Assembly: GCA_022559845.1 (NCBI GenBank)
Contig: CM040117.1
Location: 149,548,732-149,612,731, forward strand
Direction of reading: 5' to 3'
Origin: Amorphophallus konjac
Lineage: Eukaryota > Streptophyta > Magnoliopsida > Alismatales > Araceae
Length of the DNA: 64,000 bases
Each line of letters opens with the position of its first letter. Within the stretch, counting starts at the first letter, position 1. Positions 33,856 to 44,968 of the stretch are shown piece after piece. The notes under the pieces were generated by a model, which was given only the letters and a program-made list of their open reading frames with translations, ran no database searches and had not been told where the DNA came from. Made by a program: the position numbers and the translations under genes.

Positions 33856-34899
33856 ATGTCTATAACGCCCGACAATTTTAAGGCTAAATAGGAATAAAAT
33901 AATATATATATAATTACGGTTCAACAAGAAAAAAATAATAATAACCTATATGTGATGATATTTACATATTCCCATAAATAGTTAATAAGGTTGAAGAAAT
34001 AAGAGTTATGGTATATACAAATGACAAGTTAATATTCCTTTTTGGAATAAAAGGTAAACATATTACCAAGATCGAACCTGCCTCTGATACCCAAGATAAT
34101 GATTAAAGGGGAAAATAAAGTGAAGGAAAATATCAGCAATAAAATCCTTACATGAAGTACTACACTAATCAAACTCTCAATCGGTATTATGACCCACCTA
34201 TATTATAAATTTAATACAACCCCATAGAAAATAGGGTTAACTCATGTACACTAGCAGACCCTTAAAAACCTCACGCATGGGTTAGTATCAAAACATAATG
34301 GGCTTCGAGAAATAAATGTATATATATATGTATATATATGCATGCAAATTATTAATGGATATGAACTGCATAGGTAAAGGTTTGGTAAATAACAAATGAG
34401 TTTAGTGCATATCAATATATTTGAAATAGTAAACACAACTCCTAAATACCCGTATAAGAAAGCCAAGCAAAGATAATTAAGTTGTAGTGGGCTTTTCCCA
34501 CTAACACAAATATAGGTACAGCCCAAAAGAAGATTATAAATGGGCCTTAACACATATAGTGTATTTTATTAATACAATTTTATGGAAGCCAAAAGTAAAA
34601 TTAGTCGATAGCCCGTTAACTAATATATAAAATATTAGCTAAAATTATATGACTCATAAATAATAAATGGGTCAAAAAGTCATGGGGTTATAAATATATA
34701 TCATATAAATCAACCCAATAACCCAAATTATAAATATATAAACACTTAGTGGGCCTTCCCACGTAAACCCACTAACAAGCCTAGATACTGCCACATATAT
34801 GTATATATATATATATCCAACCCATATACAAACATACACCTAGACTTCCTATACCCTAATGGGCTTTAAACTTAAACTCAAATAGGTCGAAATTAAATA

Positions 34900-36390
34900 A
34901 CGCCTCCGTTAAAGTCGTCATTTAATTGAAGACTGTTTAAGCAGGCGCTAATTTAATAATTGATGCCCCCTTGACAGGCGTCATATAATGAATTGAAGAC
35001 CGTGTATAGAGGCGTCATTTTAAAATAACGCCCCAATCCTAGGCGTCATTTCCATCAGAACCCGTTGGTGTTTGGTTCGAACAGGGATGTTATCCGGGGT
35101 AAGTATTGATTAGGGAAAGGGATCCATACGTGGATATTTAAGTTTAGTAAGGATTCTACCTAGGAAATTTTAGTCCTAATCAAACTCCTAGAACCCATTA
35201 GGATTCCTTCTCTTATAAATATCCCTTCTATCGAGCCAAACCTGTTGGCTCTTTTCTTCAACAACCTACTGCTGCTCCATACGTAAAGAACATAAAGAAG
35301 TTCTTCAACTTCTTCTTCTTCCTCCGACTGCGGTCCAAACCACAAGGAGCGGCCGCGACTCCTCTTCCCCTTCATCCTGTTGAGGAGTACGTGAAGAACA
35401 TAGGACGTTCTTCATCGTGTTCCTCTTCTTCTGTTGATTTGGTGTGTTGCCGTGGGAAGCCTCTGCTTCACTATTTTCTCTCGACGGGGCAACTGCGTTG
35501 AGGCTCTTGCCATCTTCTTCTTGCTAAAGCATAGGTTCTTTCTCTTCTTCACACTGCTGTTGCCATCCTGCCAAAATAGACTATCGGATATTCCTAAAGT
35601 CATCACCGTTCCTCATCGTCTGTCAACTAGGATCACCCAATCAAGTAGGTGTTCTAAAGTAACGAAGCCCAAACTTGAAAATTTAAGAAATACCATGCAT
35701 ATAGTCCGTAGCCTGATGATTTCTCAGGTTTCTATTTTATTTTTGCTAAATATCAGTAAATAGCGACCCAAGCTAGGGCGCTATTTTATTTGACGACCGT
35801 GGAAACAGTCGTCAATTATCTAGTTATTTAATAAATACAAAATGTTCAAAATTTAATAACTGTGAACCCTTATATGTAAACTAATGCATGATCATGTCCA
35901 TAAATTCCTGCTATTTTTCTCTATCTGTTCATGTCTTTAGAATCTTGATCAGACATACTCCAAAAACCATGTGTCTATGATTGTACAAGTCTAGTGCAAA
36001 TCTTATGACAAAGAAATAGCGACCCTGATTAGGTTGTCAATTGAATGAACGCCCATGCGAACGGGCGTCAATTTAGTGATAAACGGTGTATTATAGAAAT
36101 GTTTATAATATTCCTAGATATTGAAATGATGACATATACCCTGCCCTTTAATTTGATATATGACGCCCCTGACTAGGGCGCTGTTTACAGAATTGAAGCC
36201 TTCATGAAAGGCGTCATTTTGATGATAATCGAACTTTGGAAATGTTTATAGATATTAATATTTACATAATCTGGATGTAACGACTGAGTGAACAGTCATC
36301 ATTTGATAAACTGACGACCCTGACAAGGGCGCCAATGTAGAAAATGAAGACTTAAACTCAGGCGTCAATTTACTGAACTCCTAATTTTCT
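34900..36390 (+). repeat. Array of short GACGCC...GGCGTC hairpin cassettes
   Basis: About a dozen AT-flanked units of 25-33 bp. Examples are AACGCCCATGCGAACGGGCGT, ATAGCGACCCAAGCTAGGGCGCTAT (split around 35760-35786), GAAGCCTTCATGAAAGGCGTC and GACGACCGTGG...CAGTCGTC. Arms differ between units but remain largely complementary, and most end GGCGTCATTT or GGCGTCAATT. They cluster at 34900-35050 (before the TATA box) and 35765-36390 (after it). The second LTR repeats both clusters (about 39965-40130 and 40840-41450). Confidence 0.75.
35213..35220 (+). promoter_or_regulatory. TATA box of the Tekay-like LTR
   Basis: CTCTTATAAATATCCC; the other LTR has CTCCTATAAATACCCC near 40288. A C/T-rich leader follows. 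Confidence 0.6.
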
Positions 36391-36534
36391 GATTTTCGTG
36401 TTTCAGCAACCCTTGACCATGGGTTGTGTATACCGGCACTATATTCCATTCCGTGAATATAGCCCCATGTTTCACGTTGTTTTATCGATTACCACTATTT
36501 CTCGGTGATAGATGAACCCTCCATGGGACATTCT

Positions 36535-36625
36535 GTTCCTTTGGATTTGTGACTTTATCATAGAGACCTCCATAAGACTTCGCTAGCCTTGTAATCCCTC
36601 AAGGCAGCCGAGCAGGTTGTACCAT
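36535..36625 (+). ncRNA. Motif 2, copy in the Tekay-like 5' LTR
   Basis: CTTTGGA, GTGACTTTATC, GACCTCCATAAGACTTCG, hairpin GCCTTG...CAAGGC, then GCCGAGCAGGTTGTACC. It matches the Y leader copy at about 14615. The second LTR copy is at about 41613-41698. Confidence 0.45.
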
Positions 36626-37852
36626 TAAAACCAATGACACTACTTGATTTTCGTGTCACTCTAAAGAAACATGGTAAACCAGCCCTTATGACATCCATAT
36701 AGTAATCATGATGTCATGATAATATTCTTAAATTTATGGAATGGGAAACCATGCCATTAATGTTTCTTAAAGAATTATGTGCCATACTTATGGACACTAA
36801 TTCTATCTACCTTATCATGTACAAAGAACAAGCGACACTATATAAGTGCTTATTTTTGATGCCATGATCTCCACCCAGTTTATCGACATGTCATGGTTTC
36901 TATGCTTCGCGTAGATTTTTTATCGCAAGTCTGTCCTTGCTCAAGGGCCTTGCCCTTGAATTCCATGAAAAATCTTACCTTATCCTTCTATTAAAGCTTG
37001 TTCTTGAAACTCCTTATTGGCTATAAACTATCATGGATGTCTAGATCTATCTTTAAATGCTATTCATATAGGGCCCGATCTGGTTCTGGGAGGAGCACCC
37101 GAAAGTACTAGTGCCCATGGGAGTTTTAATGATCGCGATGTCTAGCATTGCACCGCAGTACTTGTCTCTCTTGATCTTTGGCATTCCACACTCTCTCTTT
37201 CTTTCGTGACTCGCGTGCGTGACTTGACTTGCGTGACTTTACTAGCGTGGCCCGAAACAGGCAAAGTACTTGCGTGAAATAGCCAATAATCTATAAATTT
37301 TCTCATGAATATCTCTTACTTGCTTGGAAGTTTTGCATACTGTTGTTAATCTTGCTAGTTTTGTTTTACTTGCTCGGTTAAATCTACATGCATAGTCTTA
37401 CTTGCATTTACATGCGAAAATGTAATTATTTCAACCAATTGCTTGTTCTTGAGATATAATTCCTACTGAGCGTTCGCTCACCCAGTTCTATTCCAACATT
37501 TTTCAGGTAATCAGGTGGCTAGCGAGACCGAGACTCACATGGGAGGGACAAGTGTGCAAGCGAGCTTTGGAAATTAGCGAACCCGAATCTTTTATCTTTC
37601 TTGAGTCTAGCATGATGTCTCTTATTTAGTTATATTGTCTAAGTCTATTAGTGCGTCATCTCCTTTTCTTTCATAGTGACGTAGTTGAGTCTTCAAGTTC
37701 TTGTAAGAGACTTATATTTGAAATAAAATTTTTATTGTTGTTCCAAATTATTTGATCTCATGCCATTGCTCTTGATCATTCACGACTGTTTAACTGCCAC
37801 GTTCCGAGCTAACGACACGTTCCGCTGCTATCGGTTCGGGGCGTGACAGAGG

Positions 37853-38210
37853 TGGTATCAGAGCTTCGGCTTCCATGTCCTCAAGTTATTAGGTTCAAAT
37901 GATAGGTCAAGTATCCTTATCAATCATATCAGAGCTTCGGCTTTCACATCCTCAAGTTATTAGGTTCCAATGATAGGTCAAGTATCCCTGTCAGTCATAT
38001 CAGAGCTTCGGCTTCCATGTCCTCAAGTTATTAGGTTCAAATGATAGGTCAAGTATCCTTGTCAATCATATCAGAGCATCGGGATTCATATCCTCAAGTT
38101 ATTAGGTTCCAATGATTAGTCAAGTATCCCTGTCAATCATATCAGAGCTTCAGCTTTCAAATCATTAGGGCATTAAGTCCAAGAGATAGGTTGAGTCATC
38201 CTTGTCGGTC
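37853..38210 (+). repeat. 71-bp tandem array that begins within the primer-binding site
   Basis: The PBS TGGTATCAGAGC starts at 37853. TATCAGAGC recurs at 37856, 37927, 37998, 38069 and 38140, always 71 bp apart. Each unit continues with TTCGGCTTYCA, TCCTCAAGTTATTAGGTTC, AATGATAGGTCAAGTATCC and TGTCAATCA-like blocks; the fifth is degenerate. Only the first copy retains TGG at the position needed to pair with the tRNA CCA end. Confidence 0.93.
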
Positions 38211-38351
38211 ATCCTATAGGAGTTCCGTGAGAATTGGGTAGAGCTTGGGGTTAAAGTTATAAAAGAAAGATAAAATACTTAAGTTTCATTAGTATTAATT
38301 CTTGAGCCAATAAACTATCTCCCCACTCATCTTTGCAGGAACCTAGATAAA

Positions 38352-38813
38352 ATGGAAGCGTCTAGGCCGAGCTTTGTTCCTGAGATGGTCTTAGTAGATG
38401 TGCATGCTTATGCGGACCTTGTCCGAAGAGTCTAGGAGCTAGAAAAGACGGTGGAAGAAAAAGATAGAGTTAAAAGGAAGGATCAAACAGATAATTTTGG
38501 AAAGTTTACCACTACCAAGAAAAGGGTAAACGAGGGTGATATTTCACAAAAGTGTAAGAAATGCCAAAAATGTAAGAACTGTAATAAGAAGGGAACTTCG
38601 ACAGATCACTCGCAAGGTAAGTGTACATCTTGTGGAAGATATAGTCGCCAATCAGAAAAGTGTTGGTGGAGTTTGGGAGCATGTCTGCGTTGCGGAAGCT
38701 TAGACCATAAGATAGCAGAATGCCCTATTTTGACCAAAAAGCTTCCAAGAGAGACTCAAGCTGTGGCCGAACTTGCCAAGAGAGAAGTTGTGGAAGGTAC
38801 CCCTCGCCCTTAA
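38352..38813 (+). pseudogene. Short zinc-knuckle Gag fragment of the Tekay-like element
   Basis: ATG 38352 opens 27 codons to a TAG at 38433 (a CAG-to-TAG type change). The same frame then stays open to the stop after 38813. The product is lysine-rich with repeated Cys pairs (CKKCQKCKNCNKKG, KCTSCGRYS) and one canonical CCHC knuckle, CLRCGSLDHKIAEC, near 38683-38724. It lacks capsid and all pol domains. It could bind element RNA if translated, but that is inference. Confidence 0.6.
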
Positions 38814-38952
38814 GCTTAAATTAATTCTCCCTAAAAATTAGTTCTTTTCCACTTCATGTATCTAGACTTTTTCTTCGCGTTATAGCTAGTTCCCCATCTT
38901 GAGTAAAGGATGATGTGAATTTGGGGACCAAATTCTTTTAAGTGGGGCAGGA
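38814..38952 (+). other. Tekay-like interior end with polypurine tract
   Basis: Short noncoding stretch ending AAGTGGGGCAGGA just before the 3' LTR. Confidence 0.8.
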
Positions 38953-41900
38953 TGTAACGCCTGACAATTTTAAAGCTAAATAGGAATAAAATAATATATA
39001 TATATAATTACGGTTCAACAAAAAAAAAACCTATATGTGATGATATTTACATATTCCCATAAATAGTTAATAAGGTTGAAGAAATAAGAGTTCAGGTATA
39101 TACAAATGACAAGTTAATATTCCTTTTTGGAATAAAAGGTAAACATATTACCAAGATCGAACTTGCCTCTGATACTCAAGATAATGATTAAAGGGGAAAA
39201 TAAAGTGAAGGAAAGTATCAGCAATAAAATCCTTACATGAAGTACTACACTAATCAAACTCTCAATCGGTATTATGACCCACCTATAATATAAATTTAAT
39301 ACAAGCCCATAGAAAATAGGGTTAACTCATGTACACTAGCAGACCCTTAAAAACCTCACGCATGGGTTAGTATCAAAACATAATGGGCTTCGAGAAATAA
39401 ATGTATATATATATGTATATATATGCATGCAAATTATTAATGGATAGAAACTGCATAGGTAAAGGTTTGGTAAATAATAAATGAGTTTAGTGCATATCAA
39501 TATATTTGAAATAGTAAACACAACTCCTAAATACACGTATAAGAAGGCCAAGCAAAGATAATTAAGTTGTAGTGGGCTTTTCCCACTAACACAAATATAG
39601 GTACAGCCCAAAAGAAGATGATAAACGGGCCTTAACACATATAGTGTATTTTATTAATACAATTTTATGAAAGCCAAAAGTAAAATTAGTGGCCCGTTAA
39701 CTAATATATAAAATCTTAGATAAAATAATGACTCATATATAATAAATGGGTCACAAAGTAATGGGGTTATAAATATATATCATATAAATCAACCCAATAA
39801 CCCAAATTATAAATATATAAACACTTAGTGGGCCTTCCCACGTAAACCCACTAACAAGCCTAGATACTGCCACATATATGTATATATATATCCAACCCAT
39901 ATACAAACATACACCTAGACTTCCTATACCCTAATGGGCCTTAAACTTAAACTCAAATAGGCCGAAATTAAATAACGCCTCCGTTTAAGTCGTCATTTAA
40001 TTGAAGACTGTTTAAGCCGGCGCTAATTTAATAATTGATGCCCCCTTGACAGGCATCATATAATGAATTGAAGACCGTGTATAGAGGCGTCATTTTAAAA
40101 TAACACCCCAATCCTAGGCGTCATTTCCAACAGAACCCATTGGTGTTTGGTTCGAACAAGGATGTTATCCAAGGTAAGTATTGATTAGGGAAAGGGATCA
40201 ATACGTGGATATTTAAGTTTAGTCAGGATTCTACCTAGGAAATTTTAGTCCTAATCGAACTCCTAGAACCCATTAGGATTCCTTCTCCTATAAATACCCC
40301 TTCCATCGAGCCAAACCTATTGGCTCTTTTCTTCAACAACCTGCTGCTGCTCCATACGTGAAGAACATAAAGAAGTTCTTCAACTTCTTCTTCTTCCTCC
40401 GGCTGCGGTCCAAACCACAAGGAGTGGCTGCGACTCCTCTTCCCCTTCATCCTACTGAGGAGTACGTGAAGAACATAGGACATTCTTCATCATCTTCCTC
40501 TTCTTCTGCTGATTTGGTGTGTTGACGTGGGAAGCCTCTGCTTCCCTATTTTCTCTCGATAGGGCAGCTGCATTGAGGCTCTTGCCATCTTCTTCTTGCT
40601 GAAGCATATGTTCTTTCTCTTCTTCATACTGTTGTTGCCATCCTGCCAAAACAGACTATCGGATATTCCTAAAGTCATCACCGTTCTTCATCGTCTGTCA
40701 ACCATGATCACCCAATCAAGTAGGTGTTCTCAAGTAACGAAGCCCAAACATGAAAATTTAAGAAATACCATGCATATAGTCTGTAGCCTGATGATTTCTC
40801 GGGTGTCTATTTTGTTTTTACGAAATTTTAGTAAATAGCGACCCAAGCTAGGGCGCTATTTTATTTGACGACCGTGCAAATAGTCGTCAATTGTCTAGTT
40901 ATTTAATAAATACACAATGTTCAAAATTTAATAATTGTGAACCCTTATATGTAAACTAATGCATGATCATGTCCATAAATTCCTGCTATTTTTCTCTATT
41001 TGTTCATGTCTTTAGAATCTTGATCAGACATACTCCAAAAACTATGTGTCTATGATTGTACCTGTCTGGTGCAAATCTTATGGCAAAGAAATAGCGACCC
41101 TGATTAGGTCGTCAATTGAATGAACGCCCACGCAAACGGGCGTCAATTTAGTGATAAACAGTGTATTATAGAAATGTTTATAATATTCCTAGATATTGAA
41201 ATGACGACATATACCCTGCCCTTTAATTTGATATATGACGCCCCTGACTAGGGCGCTGTTTACAGAATTGAAGCCTTCATGAAAGGCGTCATTTTGATGA
41301 TAATCAAACTTTGAAAATGTTTATAGATATTAATATTTTCATAATCTGGATGTAACGACTGAGTGAACAGTCGTCATTTGATAAACTGACGACCCAGACA
41401 AGGGCGTCAATTTAGAAAATGAAGACTTAAACTCAGGCGTCAATTTACCGAACTCATGATTTTCTGATTTTCGTGTTTCAGCAACCCTTGACCATGGGTT
41501 GTGTATACCGGCACTATATTCCATTCTGTGAATATAGCCCCATGTTTCACGTTGTTTTATCGATTACCACTATTTCTCGGTGATAGATGAACCCTCTATG
41601 GGACATTCCGTTCCTTTGGATTGCTGACTTTATCATAGAAACCTCCGTAAGACTTCGCTAGCCTTGAAATCCCTCAAGACAGCCGAGCATGTTGTACCAT
41701 TAAAACCCATGACACTACTTCATTTCCATGTCACTCTAAAGAAACATGGTAAACCGGCCCTTATGACATCCATATAGCAATCATGATGTCATGAGAATAT
41801 TCTTAAATTTATGGAATGGGAAACCATGCCATTAATGTTTCTTAAAGAATTATGTGCCATACTTATGGACACTAATTCTATCTACCTTATCATGTACAAA

Positions 41901-42921
41901 GAACAAGCGACGCTATATAAGTGCTTATTCTTGATGTCATGATCTCCACCCAATTTATCGACATGTCATGGTTTCTATGCTTCGCGTAGATTTTTTATCG
42001 CAAGTCTGTCCTTGCTCAAGGGCCTTGCCCTTGAATTCCATGAAAAATCTTACCCTATCCTTCTATTAAAGCTTGTTCTTGAAACTCTTTATTGGCTATA
42101 AACTATCATGGATGTCTAGATCTATCTTTAAATGCTGTGCATATAGGGTCCGATCTGGTCCTAGGAGGAGCACCCGAAAGTACTAGTGCCCATGGGAGTT
42201 TTAATGATCGCGGTGTCTAGCATTGCACAGCAGTACTTGTCTCTCTTGATCTTTGGCATTCCACACTCTCTTTCTTTCGTGACTCGCGTGCGTGACTTGA
42301 CTTGCGTGACTTTACTAGCGTGGCCCGAAACGGGCAAAGTACTTGCGTGCAATAGCCAATAATCTATAAATTTTCTCACGAATATCTCTTACTTGCTTGG
42401 CAGTTTTGCATATTGTTGTTAATTTTGCTAGTTTTGTTTTACCTGCTCGGTTAAATCTACATGCATAGTCTTACTTGCATTTACATGCAAAAATGTAATT
42501 ATTTCAGCCAATTACTTGTTCTTGAGATATAATTCCTACTGAGCGTTCGCTCACCCAGTTCTATTCCAACATTTTTCAGGTAATCAGGTGGCTAGCGAGA
42601 CCGAGACTCACATGGGAGAGACAAGTGTGCAAGCGAGCTTTGGAAATTAGCGAACCCGAGTCTTTTATCTTTCTTGAGTCTAGCATGATGTCTCTTATTT
42701 AGTTATATTGTCTAAGTCTATTAGTGCGTTGTCTCCTTTTCTTTCATAGTGATGTAGTTGAGTCTTCAAGTTCTTGTAAGAGACTTATATTTGAAATAAA
42801 ATTTTTATTGTTGTTCCAAATTATTTGGTCGCGTGCCATTGCTCTTGATCGTTCACGACTGTTTAACTGCCACGTTCCGAGCTAACGACACGTTCCGCTG
42901 CTATCGGTTCGGGGCGTGCCA
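38953..42921 (+). repeat. 3' LTR of the Tekay-like element
   Basis: 3969 bp, TGTAACGCC...GGGGCGTGCCA, followed by the duplication ATGTC. Same internal layout as the 5' LTR, with small indels in the TATATA runs. Confidence 0.95.
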
Positions 42922-42926
42922 ATGTC

Positions 42927-43459
42927 ATTTTTGAGCATTCATGCCTCGTAATCGATCAAGGTTTCTCTTCAGCAATGGTTAATTGCTCTTCAGCTCTCTT
43001 GGATAAGAGATTCTCATTCCACTCCAAATTTGAACGTTTTCTCTGATCTTCCAGCTCGATCTGGTTGGCTAGCGTGATTCCTGTCTGGACTTTTATCTCA
43101 TTTTTTCCCTTTTCCAACTTTTCAGCTGTGGCTCTTTCCGATCCCCTCATTGGATCTGGATTGTGTCCCCTAATGAGGTTGATTGTGTTTTCTTTTCCTC
43201 CCTTAGTTACTTCTCCAGACATGTCTCATCTGTGTCATCTGCTCCCGGTGGCTAGTTCGACATTTTTTGGGAGAATTCTTATGTCTTGTTGGTTATGACG
43301 GGTGTCTTTTACCTTGATGCACGCTTTTCAGTTCTCTCTGCTTCATCTTTATTCGTCTCCATTTCACGTCACTTTCGCTTTCGATCCATCTCCTTTTCAT
43401 TCCGCCTCCGCGCCGCTTTCGCTCGTTCCCTTGCAAAGCGAACATCAAGGAGGGGAATC
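42927..43459 (+). other. Y sequence between the Tekay-like insertion and 3' LTR, with antisense ORF
   Basis: End of the Y interior. A minus-strand ORF at 43222-42956 (88 codons, MSGEVTKGGKENTINLI...) is charged and probably helical. Tat-lineage elements can carry an antisense gene between pol and the 3' LTR, so this may be a remnant, but nothing diagnostic is visible. GGAGGGGAATC (43449-43459) is the polypurine tract. Confidence 0.4.
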
Positions 43460-44963
43460 TATTGACACCCGTTTTTAGCCTACAAGTCGAGTTTATTCTC
43501 TTATTCACCCTTCATGATGCTCCGAATTATCCATTGTTTTAGAGTCTTCTTTGACCGTGTTTCGAGTAGATTTCTTGGCCATTTTTCAAGCCCATTGAGC
43601 TTTGGAGACTTTTACCTTTGATTTCCCCACTTTCGAGTCCGTTTCGTGCCGTTCGGAGGGCCGAACGGATGTCCGACAAAACCTTGTGCAGCTCTTTGAA
43701 CGCAGTCTCCTAGGAGACCGCGTTCATGAGAACATGGTCTCCTAGGTGACTGCATTTTGCCTGGTATTTTTAATTTTTTAATTTTTATTTTATTTTTAAT
43801 TAAATGGCAAATGACGGTCTTGCGGAGACCGCCACCGTCAGGCAGCGGTCTCCCCAAGTCCGCCTTCTCAGTTTTTGTTCCAGAAACCTCCTGGACGCGT
43901 CTGCTTGGTTATTTGACCTCTGTTCTCATCCCATCAAGTTGCGGTCCTTGTATGACCGCCTTCTTCAAGAAACGGTCTTCCGACTGACCACCTTCTGAGT
44001 ACAGAATTCAGATCATTCTGAACTCCATTTTCTTCGGCCGAGGACTCTCTGGAGTCCTTGTTTGAGCCATTTTCGAGGGAGATAAGCTGCCAACTCAATT
44101 ATTATCCATCCTCGGGGGTTATTCCCACTATTATCTCGAGTTTTATTCACATATATCCCCAAATTTGGGTGTTTATCTCCAAATTTCGACCTAGGGTTTC
44201 CTAAGGTCTATAAATAGCACGCTACTACGCAGTGCGCGAGAGGAGGCGTTTCTTTGGTTCGGGTTGAAGCCATGCCGCACTGTCGACCTCTGTTCAGGGG
44301 AGTATGGACTTCGTCTTTAGTCGCTTAGGGCTCTATTTCTTCGTTCCTTTTCTTAGTTATTCATCCTCCCTTTTCTCTGTTTCACACAGTTTTGCACTTT
44401 CTGCACTTTTCTGCATGATTGCACGTTTTGCATGCACGTTTTTCCACTACCCTACTGTGTGTTATTTCATTCTCTTTACTCATAATCATACACAATACAC
44501 ACACCTATCTTTTGCACCCTTTTACAGGGGTTAAAAACGCTCTCCCGGTGCGTTCTCTCTCAATCTTTCATGCTATTTTATGCACTCGGGATTGATACTA
44601 CATGCATGTTTCTAATGGGCTTTTATCCTTGTGTTTGTCTTTGTTTCGCAGGGAAATCAAGAAGAAAGTGAGGCCCTCGCTCTCTAGCTGGCTGGAAGGT
44701 GAGGAGGTGACATCCACATTGGCTCCCGCATCCCGTTTCTCAAGCGCGATCATGTCTTAGCGATCTTCTTCGATCGCGTTTTTCTTCTTATTATCTAATG
44801 TACGCAGTGGGTATTTCAATCTCTATAGCACATTTTTCCTATTGTAAATCCTTGGTAGCGATCACGGTATGTTCCTCTTCTTCATCGCCCCTTTCCCATT
44901 GTTTACAATCCATGCTTATGCATATTATTTCTTAGTTTGGGGCGGGTAGATTAAACATCTATG
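43460..44963 (+). repeat. 3' LTR of Y
   Basis: 1504 bp, TATTGACACCC...CATCTATG, both termini mutated from TG...CA. The duplication CTCAC follows at 44964-44968. It lacks a short segment near 44290 present in the 5' LTR. Confidence 0.93.
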
Positions 44964-44968
44964 CTCAC

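Larger units (their letters stand above)
33861..37848 (+). repeat. 5' LTR of the Tekay-like element
   Basis: 3988 bp. The first base pair reads TA instead of TG. It contains AT-rich TATATA runs, a GGCGTC/GACGCC hairpin array (34900-35050, 35765-36390), a TATA box near 35213 and motif 2 (36535-36625). Confidence 0.95.
33861..42921 (+). mobile_element. Tekay/Del-like Ty3/gypsy element with ~4-kb LTRs and 1.1-kb interior
   Basis: 9061 bp with LTRs 33861-37848 and 38953-42921 and a perfect duplication ATGTC (33856-33860 and 42922-42926). The LTRs read TRTAACGCC...GGGGCGTGACA and look about 97 per cent alike in the stretches I compared. A PBS follows the 5' LTR and GTGGGGCAGGA precedes the 3' LTR. 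The interior encodes only a short zinc-knuckle Gag fragment. TGTAAC starts and a GTGGTATCAGAGC site are typical of the Tekay/Del chromoviruses; this lineage call is inference. The element resembles large non-autonomous LARD-type elements in proportion. Confidence 0.93.
12244..44963 (+). mobile_element. Element Y: Tat/Ogre-like Ty3/gypsy, carrying two nested elements
   Basis: LTRs at 12244-13758 and 43460-44963 flank the element. The perfect duplication CTCAC sits at 12239-12243 and 44964-44968, and the flanks join within the copia-2 LTR. Removing copia-1 and the Tekay-like insertion with their duplications leaves about 11.3 kb. It has a PBS, a gag with a CHHC knuckle and a polypurine tract, but no RT, RNase H or integrase, so it looks non-autonomous. 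The gag and the TGTTGACACC start point to the Tat/Ogre lineage. LTR divergence is visibly greater than in the nested insertions, consistent with greater age. Confidence 0.9.

Noticed and set aside
35710..35740. CTGATGAT resembling a hammerhead ribozyme core
   Set aside because: No following helix with GAAA and no cleavable strand in the right place; the same holds at about 40788.
37853..38210. CRISPR-like regular 71-bp repeats
   Set aside because: Whole units repeat, with no unique spacers, and the array sits at a retrotransposon PBS in plant DNA.
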